From positions 1,674,001-1,738,000 of the forward strand of contig CALYLW010000069.1 in assembly GCA_944989445.1 (NCBI GenBank): 64,000 nt of DNA, written 5' to 3'. This stretch comes from Ampullaceana balthica. Its lineage: Eukaryota > Mollusca > Gastropoda > Lymnaeidae. Of the stretch, positions 44,580 to 57,071 are shown piece by piece. The position numbers and the translations under genes were made by a program. The first letter of the stretch is position 1, and each line of letters opens with the position of its first letter. The notes below the pieces were generated by a model, which made no database searches, was not told the DNA's origin, and saw only the letters and a list, made by a program, of their open reading frames with translations.

Positions 44580-47064
44580 GATTAAAATTCTTTGGCGTGC
44601 TTGACCTTTGCACTCTGATATTTGTATCAACTTGTTTGACCTCTCACCTCCCTCCGCTTCCCACCCGTTGGTTCTGCAATTTTTTATTTTTTTTATTTTA
44701 TAAAATAAAAATTATTTTTTTTTGCTTCTATAATATTCCCTCTGCATCTCCTCGGTGTTGATGGTCTCGACTCCCTCCAAGACACGAGATATCACTAGAG
44801 TTATCTTAGCCCGATGAAAACCCATGATAAAAAAATATTCACCCAATACTTTTCCGTCTTATTAATCTCGGAGTCGGTCGAAGCGGCTTGTGACGACTCC
44901 TTGATTAGGAGTCATTCTGTGCGTCATAGAGCACTCGCGTGTCCCACATCTGTAAAACAGCTACATTACCGCAAGGAAGCCAGCATATATCTAAGGATGT
45001 ATTTACTACTCATTATACCAAATCGTTTGAGTTCTTTAAAATCGTCTACATTTCGTAACGATTTCGACTCCATGGCCAAGTTAGTTCGACTCCATGACCA
45101 AGTTAGTTCGAATCCGCGGCCACCGTTCTGACCTATGGCCGTGCTCCTGGCATCAAAGATCCACTTCAAAGACGCAGGCTACTCTCCCCTGTGTGGCTGG
45201 TTATTACTGACGTCCCCTGTCCAGGGTGCTTCGTGCTTCGTAAAGGATCCGCGCTCGAGTTTTTTTTTCCTTCTTCTTTCTTCAAAGTTTACAAATATAC
45301 AAGACTGAGAAAATGATGGGCACACGTCGCAGGGGGGTGGCCTGGAAAGGGGGATGGGGACTTCTCAATCAGCCTTAGAGATACTGGTCACCCTCGGTGG
45401 TCGGGGGTCAAGGCCGTGGGACGTGTAGCGTAAAGTTTAAGATTATTGTTTGAGATGGTACCAGGCAATAATACTTTCATTACAGTGTCACGTGTTTTTG
45501 GTTGTTTTTTTGAAATGATGATTTGTTTTTGGAGATGGGGGAATTGTAAAATTAGCTCATGAATTATAACAATTTGATGGCGGACAGTATCATTGCTTAG
45601 TGTATGTGAATAAAATATTAACAATCTAATTACTTGATTGAATAAACTGAAGGTGGTTTTTTTTAAACATTTCCCGCGGTGTTACCCAAATTTGTAGGAA
45701 AACCGGAATTATGTTTTGTTTATCCCTGTCAGGATTTCCTGGTAATGGAAGTAATAGGATTAAAACTATTTATGAACTATACTCAAGTATAAGAGAGATG
45801 ATTTGTATAGATTTTCATTGTCTGTATGAGAGTGTCTTTAGACTATAGATGAGCTAAAAATAAGTTTTTAGAAGGGGCTGGTCACTTGTTATGAATATTT
45901 TCTTCATTTTCTACTTTATATGTTAAGTAAAGGATAACTACCTAGTAATGAGCACAATTTAGTTACAAGCTCACGTAGTAAACAAAAAAAACCCAAAAAA
46001 AACAACCTCCAAAGCGTATGAATTGATCTATGGTTTTAAAAATATCTGAACAAAAAACATTACCTGGATGCATTTTATTGCTGTGAAGCGACAGAAGAGT
46101 TCAAAAAAGTTACTGACATCGGACTTAAATTAAAAAAAATATGGTACTTTTTAGTCGTCAAAGATTTTGTGGATAAAGTTTGTGAAAATGTGAAAATAAA
46201 ATCTTGAAACATAACGTCTCGTAAACGAAAATGTGTATTAAATTTTTTTTTAAAAAAAGACCTAAAAATATATTTCCTCACTTTTTTTCGTCATTACCAA
46301 AATAACTTTACCATATCTCCATGGCGTCAGAATTAAATCAAAGGGGATACGCGTAGCACATGCCGAGAATCACTGTAATAGAGCACTACGGTTGCAGCAC
46401 ATTGGAAAAAGCCTCAAATTGCGAAGAGATTGGCGTGGCAAGGCCGTGTGGAGCTATGAGAAGTGATTTTAAAATTGTTCCCTTAAGACATTAGTTAGAA
46501 CTACACCATCACCATGACACATTATAATATAACCTGAACTAAATGATACTTGAAAATTTAAGTTTTAAAATGTCTTCTTTTAAAGAAGCGTCAGTCTGTA
46601 ATGTATTATTTTAAAAAAATATGTATGTTGCGCCATGAAAACCATGCATGTTATTTTTAAAATACTGAACTAAGAGCTATAATTCAGTTCAGATCACTAG
46701 AGTTTATAGCTGTCACAGAAAGTGACTAATTCTGACAATGTAATCATAATTTCCCGATATTTGGACAGCATTCCTAGGAAGTCATTGTACACTAATGATC
46801 GTGTGGATTTTTTGAGTCCCGGATAAGCAATCCAAAAACAAAACAGATATCATTTAATTAGATGCATTGAAATATTTTGTGAAATTAAAATGAAATATAA
46901 ATATTTGTTAAGCATTTATTGAAAAGTTAATTAAATGAGAACACAAATGAGATTGCAATGAAAATGATACACTTCTTTGCGTCGAGACTCTGGTAAATTA
47001 AAGTTGATATCTGGCCTAGACTGCATGCCTTTATAGATGATGATGTCATTGCTTGGGCGCCGAC
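44580..47064. other. Intron segment, no gene recognised
   Basis: Mostly unique. 'ccaagttagttcgactccatga' is repeated once near 45076-45110 and, with the 'cggattcgaac' next to it on the minus strand, may be a degraded tRNA-like SINE. Frames of ~105 codons at 44814 have no recognisable domain. Confidence 0.4.
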
Positions 47065-47067
47065 TTA

Positions 47068-47335
47068 GAGCCGCCCATAAAGTACGTCACCCTCCACGCT
47101 CCAGAGGGGGGGAGGGGGTGTAAGAAAGTGTGACAGTTTGTGACAGGGGGAGGGGGGTCCCGCCATTTGTGATGTCATGGTGTTTTATATTAAATTTTAA
47201 TTATTTTGTAAATAAAATAAAAAAAATTCGAAAGTGTGACGCACTTTTTTTTTGGGGTTCCCGAGATTCGTGACAGGGGGAGGGGGGAGTTAAAAATTGT
47301 CAAAAATAGCATGACGTACTTTATGGGACGGCCCC
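47068..47335 (-). mobile_element. MITE with TTA target duplication, family copy 4, reversed
   Basis: It lies in the opposite orientation to copies 1-3. The intact end 'tttatgggacggcccc' is at the right, and the left end is diverged ('gagccgcccataaagtacg'). TTA is on both sides (47065-47067, 47336-47338). Confidence 0.88.
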
Positions 47336-47338
47336 TTA

Positions 47339-49440
47339 TTCGAATAACAGATATTTATTATTTTGAATATTTTTCTCGAATGTAATAATTATTGTGTTAT
47401 TTTATGGTTTTTGTTTTTGTTAATTGTGACCGGCAGACTTTATCAGCTTGATTTATAATAACGGACGGGGAAAGTTTTCTCACGTCTTTTTTTCCCTAGT
47501 CGTCTGGCCGGCCATATTTCCGGTCGTTTTAATCTCGTCCGGAGAGTCGTCTTATGGCGTCGGTTTGTCAGTTAAGGCCAGAGTCACTAAACTATCATAA
47601 CGGCACGTCTAATTCACATTCAACTCTTTCTTGGAAGAAATAAATGGCAAGACTTTGTCGATGCTGTGTATTTTTTATAAAAAAAATGAGTATCGTTATT
47701 AACTATCTGCCTATGTTTTAAGTGCACCGAGGTTATAAACTAAAAAGTCGGAGTTCAGACATTTTCGTCAGACAGAATGAAAAAAAAATGAAAGAGTTTG
47801 TGCTAATGTTTCCGCAAAGAGCTGTTTAACCCATCATGCACAATCATGGTCGGAGCATGCGCAGAACAACCGCAGGAAGTCCACGAGCCAGCCGGGCCAC
47901 TCAGCGTGATTAAGTAGACATTTTGTTCGCAACTTCATTCGAGTTTACCATTAATCGCAGCTGAGCGTTTTAATTAGTGCCTAGGCGCACTGACAGGTGC
48001 CCGTCGCGGGCGCTGGGAGCACTCTTCCAGATGGTCCGTCACCATATTTGTTTTGCCTGTTTTTATCATTCGACTCCAGATATTAAGTCAGCGGTTCTGT
48101 GGTTAGAATATCAGGAGCTGTCAAGGCGTCATAAGATCTTCATCAGATTAACACATGTCGAACGTAACGAAACTAAAAAAATATGGTTGAGAAAAAAAAA
48201 TCCCACAAGACATGACAGGGTTAAAGTTTGAGTTACGGTTGCTAAGAGATATTTGATTCTTCGACATCGCAAATTGTCAATGTTGTCGTGACAAGCAGAT
48301 TAGATAAATGCAACAACATTTTCTATGACATTAGCCTCTGACAAGGTCTTAAGCCTTACTATTACAATCACATCTTTACCTTACATTGTCGACAGATCGT
48401 ACGCAGTTTTTTTTCCCCCCCATACCGCTAAAATCCTTTATCTATAATTTTCAGAGTCCCAAGAAGAGAGAAGGGGCTGTAGGGGTTACGAGAGTGCTTC
48501 AAAGGATTATGGGAAGGACAAGACTTGTGTGGACACTTAGCACTGGATCAGTGGGTGCCTAGGTGGTGGGATGTGTGTGTGGGGGGCGGGTCAGACAGAT
48601 TTGTTTTGACTCTCAGCAGCGGAACAGCGAGTGCTCCAGCTGCTCGCCGCGTTATTGAAATAACGAGTAATGCTTGGATAATTGGCGTGTGTCGCATGGG
48701 TTAGCGTTCGTCTTAGATGAGGCGGCAAACGATATCGGGGCAGATATGAATTGTAATGACGTGAGGTGAGCTGAAACCGCCGGGGGTGGGAGGTTGAGGG
48801 GGGGGAGAACGCGAGGACATTCGTACACGACTTTTAATTGAAGGCCAGAAATTCAAAGAAACGAAGAGATCGCGCGTAGCTGCAAGAAATAACAGTCTTG
48901 AGTTCAATATCAGAAAGGAAAGATATCCTACTTTAATCTTAGGGTCAATATTCATAATGTCCAGATATTAACCTGACAGTATTATAGATAAAAACAAAGT
49001 AACACACGTTCTTTATGATTATTGATATTTTTTGGATGTTGTCCATCAAGTTTCAAATGTTTAGTTGATGTTGTAAATCAACAGATGACCCACTGTCTTA
49101 ACAATAAAATAAGATTGACGGATCAAATGCATGTACATTATATAAGACTTTCATTAAAATTTCATTTGTTTTTTTCCCTAAACGCCCCCCGTTTATACAA
49201 TTTCCCATGTACACTGGTATTTGTCCTTCCATAAAAGATGATGATGGTGATGTGTCCACATTGTAACACAGGATATGGCTGAAGTGGTTGAGGTGGATCA
49301 CTGTCTTTCCGTTGGCCAGTAGACAAAGGGATGAGACCTGTTGTCCAGATGTTACTTTTTTTTTGGAGTCTTAATCCTTTCATAATTTGGAAACTTTCTA
49401 AGGAGAGGTCCGCTCAAGGGAGGAAATTACGCGGATGCTA
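47339..49440. other. Intron segment, no gene recognised
   Basis: Unique sequence with G-rich tracts near 48570-48600 and 48780-48810. No domain-bearing frame and no clear repeat ends. Confidence 0.4.
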
Positions 49441-49444
49441 AGGG

Positions 49445-49660
49445 AAGACCGCTAGGCAAATAGTATCAACCAGTGTCAGCTCCCTTGAAGATGACACATC
49501 CGGGCGTTCATCCGGGGACAGGATGCGCGCTGGATAGATTCCCTCCCTTGGCCCTAGCAACATCAAAAAGAAGGCTGGTGGGAAATTGGGATGGTGAGGG
49601 GCTTGAACCTTCCCCATCGCAGCAACGGAAAAGCCAATTAGCCACAAAGAACGCTTTGTT
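49445..49660 (-). repeat. tRNA-derived SINE candidate
   Basis: On the minus strand 'tggctaattggc' fits the Pol III A-box and 'ggttcaagccc' the B-box about 30 bases later, in the order expected for a tRNA-like head. About 140 bases of unrelated body follow. No flanking duplication was identified and no second copy is in the window. Confidence 0.55.
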
Positions 49661-49988
49661 TAGATGTTCACTCAATAACATTATGTTACTTTTCGTGAGC
49701 TCTTCTCCCCCTCCCTCCCACCCGTGTTCTTGCCAATCCTTATTGAAACTTGTTTGATTTGGTGTATGAGACGGAGGAGAAGTTAGGCTATATGTTAGAA
49801 GGGAGTAAGCATTTTCATGAAAAAATGGAAAGAAGCATTTGTTTTTGTTTTTAGGTGTTAGATTATAAACTTTTGATTATAATATTGTTATCATTGTTTT
49901 TATGCAAGTAGAAATTGTTAAAAGGCTAGATTAAAAAAAATAATTTAAATGTTGTTTTTTTTTCATTTGTAGTACAATATACTGTCAC
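49661..49988. other. Intron segment, no gene recognised
   Basis: AT-rich unique sequence between the SINE candidate and the hexamer repeat. Confidence 0.4.
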
Positions 49989-50044
49989 ATGAACCTGAAC
50001 ATGAACATGAACATGAACATGAACATGAACATGAACATGAACAT
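49989..50044. repeat. (ATGAAC)n hexamer repeat
   Basis: About nine copies of ATGAAC, one with CTGAAC. A simple tandem repeat. Confidence 0.97.
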
Positions 50045-52078
50045 CACACAATTAAAGACTTAAACAGACACAAAGATGGATTTTGGAATAACAGACATTG
50101 GACTCTAAATAATATTTTAAAGTCATTGGAGTACAATACAGAATTAATGTTACGTTTACTTTCAGTAGCCTCGTAAAATATTGTATAGTATATGCTGAAT
50201 AGCATCGTACAACAATCTTACTTTGTTTCCAGTGTTTATAAAAACAACACATTTTTACCAATAATATTTCAAATAGACGTTATGTACAAATAATGCCCCC
50301 CCCCCTTTTTTTTCCACCCTTTTCAACAACCGCCCACACCATACCAAAAATAATTCATCATATTTTCAAAGTAGGCAGAAGTTCAGTTAGAAATGGCGTC
50401 CCTTGTGACGTACATGCCGAGACTGAGACTAAAATACACCTCGCGCCCACCTCGCGCCCACTTTTAGAGTCTAAGCGCCATCAAGCGATTGGCTAACAAC
50501 CTGTTTCCAATATACTTACCAAAGCTTCATCCTTCGCGTGTGTGTCCATCGGCGTCCACGAGTCGCAAGCTTGACCAACATCTTTCCCGTGCTTGTAACG
50601 AGGGCCCGCGTATGCCAGTGCCTGGCCAAGGTGAGCGGGGGTGTCTTTTGGCACTTGAGATAAGATTAGGGCGTGTTTATGTAGCCAGTTAGCCAGGGAC
50701 TAGGCCCTTCCATGTAAACACCTCGACTCCAATTCGACAGACATTTCACGTTATGACGTATCATCACCGTGAATGAGATTGACCTGCAAGCATTTCTTCG
50801 TCATATCTAATTATCTGCACGCCTTAAGCCTTAAACTGTTGGTCTTGGGATAGATCAAGAAGAGATCTAACCGACATTTTTGTAATAAGATTAAATTCAC
50901 ACAAAGAATTCCATCTGTTGAAGGCCATCGAATTCTTTAGTTATTTGGTGTTGCAGAAACCTTTTTTTTTGGGGGGGGGGAATGTTATGTGACCCCAAAT
51001 ATTTATGACCTGATATGTTAGTCTCTTAGTGAGGGAGATTAGGAACTATGGTACTATTTTTAAGGGGCACGAGAACCCGTGTCAAAATCCCCTGCTAATG
51101 GCCATGATGATAGATTGAAAGTTTCGTGGAAAGAAACAACAGTTATCTTCGAGTGAGATTTGTTTCATTTATTTATAAACAAACACTCAGAAAAAAAAAT
51201 AATGTGATCAAGAACAATTACTTTTTAAAAAAAATTTAACCTTTTGAATAATCTCCGAAAAACTTCTCTTCGCATAGTATTCCTTCGTACAAGTAGATTT
51301 TGTGCTATTTCTTTCCGAACGTGATTAAATGTAACTCACTCTGAAGTCTTCGCTTGATCACATTCTTCCTCTCTTGATATCAATAATTTCCTCACTGTCT
51401 TTTTGAAAATTAATAAGTTAGTGCCCATATGTCGAACATATGAAGTACGTAAGGAAGACGAAGTGACAGCCTTAGTTGTACGCAAAAACATCGAGGGTTT
51501 GAGGGAAACGGGGGGTGGGGGGGGGTGGTGGTCCAATTTTAATGGATCCAGAGGTTTAATTTTAAAAAAACAAAAACAAATGTGAATTACGGAAGAAAGG
51601 GCGTTTCTACTAACGGCACCCCTCCATTGTTTTGGTTTACAGCATGCTTTTTTACATTAAAAAAAATAAGACAAATATTTTGAAGTAGGAGTGGTGACAT
51701 TTATCAACGGTAACTCCAATATGTATAGTTTCAGTGCTTCACCTTTTCTGGACTTTAAAGAACTCTAAAGAAGAAAACGCCAATTTTAAATGGTTTTTTT
51801 TTGGGGGGGGGGAAGCGGCGAATTAAATAATTATTTATTGTAACGTTTTTACCTGAAGTTATCTGAAAGTTTTACAAGCTACCATATTTGTAAGATATTA
51901 CCGTGAGTATTAAGTTAACTAATTAAAAACAATAATTTTTTAAAGAATTATTCTTACCTGAATATTAACACAAATAAAAGCATATAAAGTTGTGTTTTTT
52001 TAAATAATCTAAATTGTGTCATAATCTAGGGATTTTATTATTTACTTTAAAAATAGTTTAAATGTTGGGAAGAATGAT
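50045..52078. other. Intron segment, no gene recognised; two T9G10 tracts
   Basis: Exactly nine T followed by ten G occur at 50962-50980 and 51794-51812 in unrelated contexts. C10T8 is at ~50295-50313. Otherwise unique AT-rich sequence without recognisable genes. Confidence 0.45.
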
Positions 52079-52186
52079 CGCTTCAAATGAGTTTGACCTC
52101 AAATATTTCATTAACGCTTCAAATGCGTTTGACCTCAAATATTTCATTAACGCTTTAAAGGCGTTTGACCTCAAATATTTAATTCA
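52079..52186. repeat. 36-bp tandem repeat, 3 units
   Basis: Units start at 52079, 52115 and 52151 ('cgcttcaaatgcgtttgacc' and following). Because 36 is a multiple of three, an open frame repeats a 12-residue phrase (FDLKYFIN...), but there is no sign that it is translated. Confidence 0.93.
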
Positions 52187-53239
52187 GAATAATACAAAAT
52201 TATCCCCCCATCTCATCCTTCCAAAAATAACACTATTCTACAGCACTTAACAGTGTCGCCCCCCGCCCCCTCGGGGGGCGCGGGCGCCCCTAGTTAAGAA
52301 CCACCGATGTTTAATATATATTTATCTTTATAACCAAAGGTTGGAAGATGTGATTTCCACCTTTGTTCTCAATTTTGTACGTACTAAATGGGATTCAAAC
52401 TTGTAATATGAAGTTGTTGAAATTACAGTTTCTTAAATTTGTAACCAGAATTTACGATTTTAGATTGAAAAAGAAGGGGGGGGGGTATGGCATTGACATA
52501 AACTCCCTTTTGTCGCTGTCATGAGAAGTCTTGAAGAAGAAAAAAAATGATTTTATAGTTTCACTTTCTTGGGTAGTTCATTCAATGGGGTTTATTAAAT
52601 TTGCCTCTACGTATTTTGTCAAAAGTTGAAATTTTGGCATAGTTATTTGTTGAACGATTTCAGCGATTACATCCCTTTAACTTCTTTTGAACATTGTCAT
52701 TGAACATAAACAGTTTTCACTTGTTTAAAACACTCCTTTTTAAAAAGAATTGAGTGAGAATACTGAAGAGTTCAATTAAGATTTTGCTGATTTTCTCCGC
52801 CTTCATTATCATATACAGGACTAACAGGACTGCAATTGTTTATTAAATTATTTTATTTTTGTGAATCTACAGATCCTCTCCTTTCTTGTGTGAAGTCATT
52901 TTCTGACACTGAGAAATTATATCTCTTATTTAACTTTTATTTTGTGTCTGACATCTTTCGGCAACTTTCACTGCATGGTTAATATTGGGAGTTAAAATTA
53001 TCCGTTTCTATTCTCTTTCCAGTGGTTACATCATTTAAGACATCACTAGAATTGTATTTGTTGACCCTGATGTTCATTCCAATTCACTTGGAAGAAAAAT
53101 CAATAACAAAAATATAATTCAAAAATTTATGTCATATATTTATACTGAGAACAAACACAAAGTTAAAAACACAACTCTATATTGGCCAATAGTGAGCAAT
53201 TTTCACAACCTTTTAACCTCTTGTTCTTTTGAGCACAAA
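52187..53239. other. Intron segment, no gene recognised; one lone hAT-like end
   Basis: 'gggcgcccctagttaagaaccaccg' (52289-52311) resembles one end of a hAT element. No partner found. The remainder is AT-rich unique sequence. Confidence 0.4.
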
Positions 53240-53405
53240 CAGGCAACGTCACTAGAGGGCGTGGAGTTAGGGCCACACCCCGTGACCCTCACAAGGGAGA
53301 GCACCGAATGAAATAAATTTGTCAAAACATGTAAAACTCCAATAATGGATGGGGTGACACCATGAGTTAGCGCACTTGGTAACACCGAATCGAGTGACGC
53401 CGCTG
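53240..53405 (-). mobile_element. Diverged hAT MITE related to the inner hAT
   Basis: Read from the right, 'cagcggcgtcactcg', 'ggtgttacc' and 'ctcatggtgtcacccc' follow the left end of 8269-13429 (CAGAGGCGTCACTAG, then 'gtgtcaccc' and 'ctcatggtgtcacccc'). The left end 'caggcaacgtcactagagg' is the inverted partner. Flanking 8-mers do not match, so it is old. Confidence 0.7.
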
Positions 53406-53799
53406 AGCTTAAGATAATAAGGCACACAGGCCAACTTGACGTGTACAACGCGAGAAATGATATAGCTGCCACGCCCCTTGAAAATACGTTAGGACTACAT
53501 TTTGGGTGATTTTCTACATTTCAATGATATGGGGCAATTGGCAATGCTATAATAACAAACAAACATGCAAACGGAATAACTATTATTTTTTTAAAGAACT
53601 CAATGAAAAGCTCCCACCCATTTTTTTGATGATCAAGAATGTGAAAAAAGACTTCCTTTTTAAAAAAAAATGCCTTAAAAAAAATAATCTAAGTTGTTCG
53701 TTCAGAAACGTTTTCAACTTAAGGAAAACAGTTTTGATGTATTTATTCCCATGTGAAAATAATTGATGTGTTGATTGAGTACCGCAAACATTTGATGTC
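53406..53799. other. Intron segment, no gene recognised
   Basis: AT-rich unique sequence. The 86-codon frame at 53506 is Lys/Phe/Asn-rich low-complexity sequence with no domain. Confidence 0.4.
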
Positions 53800-53897
53800 C
53801 TGCAAGATTACGATTGAGAACTGCAAGATTTAGATAGAGTACTGCAAGATTTAGATTGAGAACTGCAAGATTACGATTGAGAACTGCAAGATTATGG
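53800..53897. repeat. 21-bp tandem repeat, about 4.7 units
   Basis: 'ctgcaagatt(t/a)(a/c)gattgaga' starts at 53800, 53821, 53842, 53863 and 53884 with minor substitutions. Confidence 0.93.
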
Positions 53898-54699
53898 TCA
53901 AACTAAATGTGAGTACATCGGAAATCATCACTCCCGCCATGGGCAAGTAACTCGGATTTATGAAACCAACGTTAACGACTTCCGTCAGCTTCCGTAGATG
54001 TCCGCTGTTCCGTGGCTGACACAAAATTACCGATCCCCGGATGCCTCCGCGGGAGCCTCGTTCTGGTGCCAGTGGGTTCAGTGACACGAGATAAGTGCTC
54101 GGGTTTTATGTCCGAAAAATTTTGTAAGGGTAGCCGAGCCCTATGGAGAGCTACATGTCACTACACCCGTTAAATAGCTGCCTGCGGACGCGTGACGCAC
54201 AGCGCCGTTTGCTTCACTTTAAAAAATGAAGGAAAAAATTGCCGAAAATATGTGTCACCCCCCTTCCCCCCCCTCCAATTATAACCTATATTATGTTGAT
54301 ACATTAGTCAAACAAAGTTTGCTATGGGTCTGTACATGACGACATATCTTCTATTTTTATATACGCCATTTTGAAGCAAGATCCACTGTGTGCTTATTTG
54401 TTTGTATGACACACAATTTTTTAACAAACGCGTATGATATTTTTAGCAACAAAAACCTGGCATAGATTTACTAAATTTAAAAAAGTAATAATTTATTACC
54501 TCTTAAAACTAAGTCGTTGTGAATATAATGTATTTAAAATGGACCAAGAAAGTTTTCATTAAAAATTAGTATTGTAAAAATAAAGAGTTCAAATGAAAAT
54601 GGTTTATCAGCAATTACTTTTATTCATTAATAAATTGCTCCGATTATTTATGGCTGTTTTTGTGTGTGTTTTTTCCCCTCAATTTTTGTAATAATAACA
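53898..54699. other. Intron segment, no gene recognised
   Basis: 53930-54230 is GC-balanced and complex; the rest is AT-rich. No recognisable gene or element. Confidence 0.4.
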
Positions 54700-54893
54700 C
54701 CCTTTCCAGTCCATGACGGACTATGGGGCAAGTGAAGTAGCGTTCACAAATTTTATTTAGCCACCACTAACGAGGGATTTTGTGGCTAGCACAATGCCCC
54801 GGGGGCCTTGCCAGCACCGATAATAGAACCCGTGACTCTCTTCTGTCTCGGTTCGGCATTCGGCGCGCTACCGCTAGACCACCGCGGCACTTG
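54700..54893 (-). repeat. tRNA-derived SINE
   Basis: On the minus strand it starts 'gtgccgcggtggtctagcgg' with a strong A-box (TGGTCTAGCGG). The B-box 'gggttctattatc' is slightly altered. A body follows with 'gcccccggggcattgtg' and a tail 'atagtccgtcatggactgg'. The length (~195 bp) and plan are those of a SINE. No internal poly-A. Confidence 0.78.
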
Positions 54894-56490
54894 TTTATGT
54901 AAAATATATAAGAAGCTTCTAAAAAAAATTATGTCTTTTAGAAAAAGAAATAGTTCAGTAAAAATGGTTAAAACTCGTTTATAAAAATGTTTTAAAAAAT
55001 CAATTATTGTCTGTAGGTCCTTATGAGCAATAAGCTCCAAGATTTTTGCCACTCGCGGAATCTCACCAAAGCATCGTTAACTAGAGAGATGATATCTACA
55101 CAGCTTCAACAAAGGGCGCTCCACTCCTCACAGTCTTGACAATGTACCACGAGCTGCGTCGTGTGGATTGATGTGAGCTTCCTCCCAAAGCCTCCGTCTG
55201 CTTGAAACCAATCCTAGCCAATCAGAAACGCCACCCGACATCGTAGCATCCCATGACGTAGCCCGCGCTTCATCGCCATCTTCCTTGTCCCAACTTTACG
55301 ACGCTCTTTCGAGTGTTGTTTACGGCAACCAGTGTCCACACACATGGACCTTGTTTTCGTCCCTTCCAGGGTCCCCGCGCTGCCCGGGGATATGATTTCA
55401 TTAATGGGTCTCCCCAGGAGGGCCGAAGGGCCAAGAAGCCTTGAATGTTCAGTGTTAAGTTAAAACGAAAATGGCAGAGAGACTCAGTCCTGTGTTCCGC
55501 TGCCGGCTCATAATTTTCTCCCGCTATTAACATTCCTGTCGTAAATAAGCTTGGCCTATTTCTCATGGGCACTTACCATACCCCGGCGCAAACTCCACGG
55601 GAAAATTATGAATTCTTTATTACCAATCAAGGAAGGAAATTGTTTTATAATTATCCATCTGCGTTATTACCGAGTCTCAATGAAGGCGAGAGAGGGGCTG
55701 ACTTCAGCAGGACTCAAATAATTACGCGAAAAGTAAAAGCATATGAAAGAGATTTTTTTTTCCTTTCCGGATTCATGTCTTTTTCTGAAAAATGAGGCAA
55801 CGCTAGTTCTTAAGAGGTTATTTCCTTTTTCATTTGTCATCATGGTGAAGTTTGGTGGGGGGATAGGTGGTGGGGGGAGGGGGTCACTTTTAGGAGTCGA
55901 ATCCCTCATAAGACGTTAAATGTTGGAAATGTGTGGGATGCAATGATTAGATTAAGAAGTTTTGGAGTGAAAGTAAGTCTTCCATCAAGCGCCATAATAT
56001 GTGCCAGATAATACGTTGCCATGAGCAAGGATTGAATGGATTTTGAAAGTTCCGCGCCTAAGAATGATTGTGGCCACGTGACTTTGGTTTCAAGATCTTC
56101 ACGGTGTGTGAAGATGGCTTCGGTTAAATAATGAGTAAAGTCAAGACAATGGAACCGGTCGCATAAAGTATGAACATAAGGCAACAGGAGGAAAACCAAA
56201 CAAACGACGAGTTATCTTTATCTTATACATTACAGATATACACAAGATTATTGCATCCAGGTTTTTTCTTCATTTTCTATAAAAATCTATTGTAAAATAT
56301 AATTGTTGAAAATTTACCCCTCCTCCCAACACGACACATACACTTTTTCTCCTCCTCCATAGAAGATTATTAAAATTGTAATATAATTAATATTTCTATT
56401 ATTATTATTATTATTACTAATACTAATTTTAGCATCATTTTGTTTTTATTGGAAAGCTTGTAGAGCTTGTTTATTTAAGTAAATTTGGTA
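54894..56490. other. Intron segment, no gene recognised
   Basis: 55080-55700 is complex, GC-balanced and repeat-free, so it is an enhancer candidate. A short TTA/ATT run is at ~56396-56430. Frames on both strands show no domain. Confidence 0.4.
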
Positions 56491-56950
56491 TCAGATTTTA
56501 TATATTATAAACAATATAATTTGCAATGTCACGTCTGTAGTGTCTGTCCGTGACGCTACCAATTTTAGAAAGCATCGCACCAAATTACTGCACCGATGCA
56601 TTATGCATCAAAAGGTGTGCAAATTAAAGATATTTTGTAAAAATATTATATGACGTCATTGTTTTTGCTCATATTTTAATTTAGGAATAGGGAACAATGT
56701 AAAAAGAGGATTTGATGATGGGTAATTATAAAATTAAAAAAACAAAGGGGGCGCCGTAGGCGCCCTACAACTCCTATTAGCCTATAAAATTCTTTGTGTG
56801 CATTTCAGAAAGTTCAATATTTCATATTTATCAAACAAATTGGGCTTTTGAAAAAGGTGGGCGCCACAGGCGCCCTAAAAAAGTGCATTTTTTCAAAATA
56901 AATAGATTTCAGCTGAAAACTTCCGTCATTTTTGACGGGTGATACGCTAG
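56491..56950 (+). mobile_element. Non-autonomous Helitron, 460 bp
   Basis: It starts TC after A56490 and ends CTAG (56947-56950) before T. The hairpin CCGTCATTTTTGACGG lies at 56923-56938. The 5' part ('aatttgcaat', 'gtctgtccgtgacgctacc') and the 3' part match 18108-18394. The extra ~170 bp in the middle contain two GGGCGCC-N3-GGCGCCC hairpins (56749-56765, 56859-56875). No coding. Confidence 0.9.
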
Positions 56951-57012
56951 TATATATATATTTCTAAAGATTATTGTAAGCCATTGGTAGCCGTAAATTC
57001 TTAGACACACGC

Positions 57013-57066
57013 ATACAATATCTTAAAAGTATACAATATCTTACAAGTATACAATATCTTACAAGT
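57013..57066. repeat. 18-bp tandem repeat, 3 units
   Basis: 'atacaatatcttacaagt' starts at 57013, 57031 and 57049 with one substitution in the first unit. Confidence 0.93.
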
Positions 57067-57071
57067 GTATA

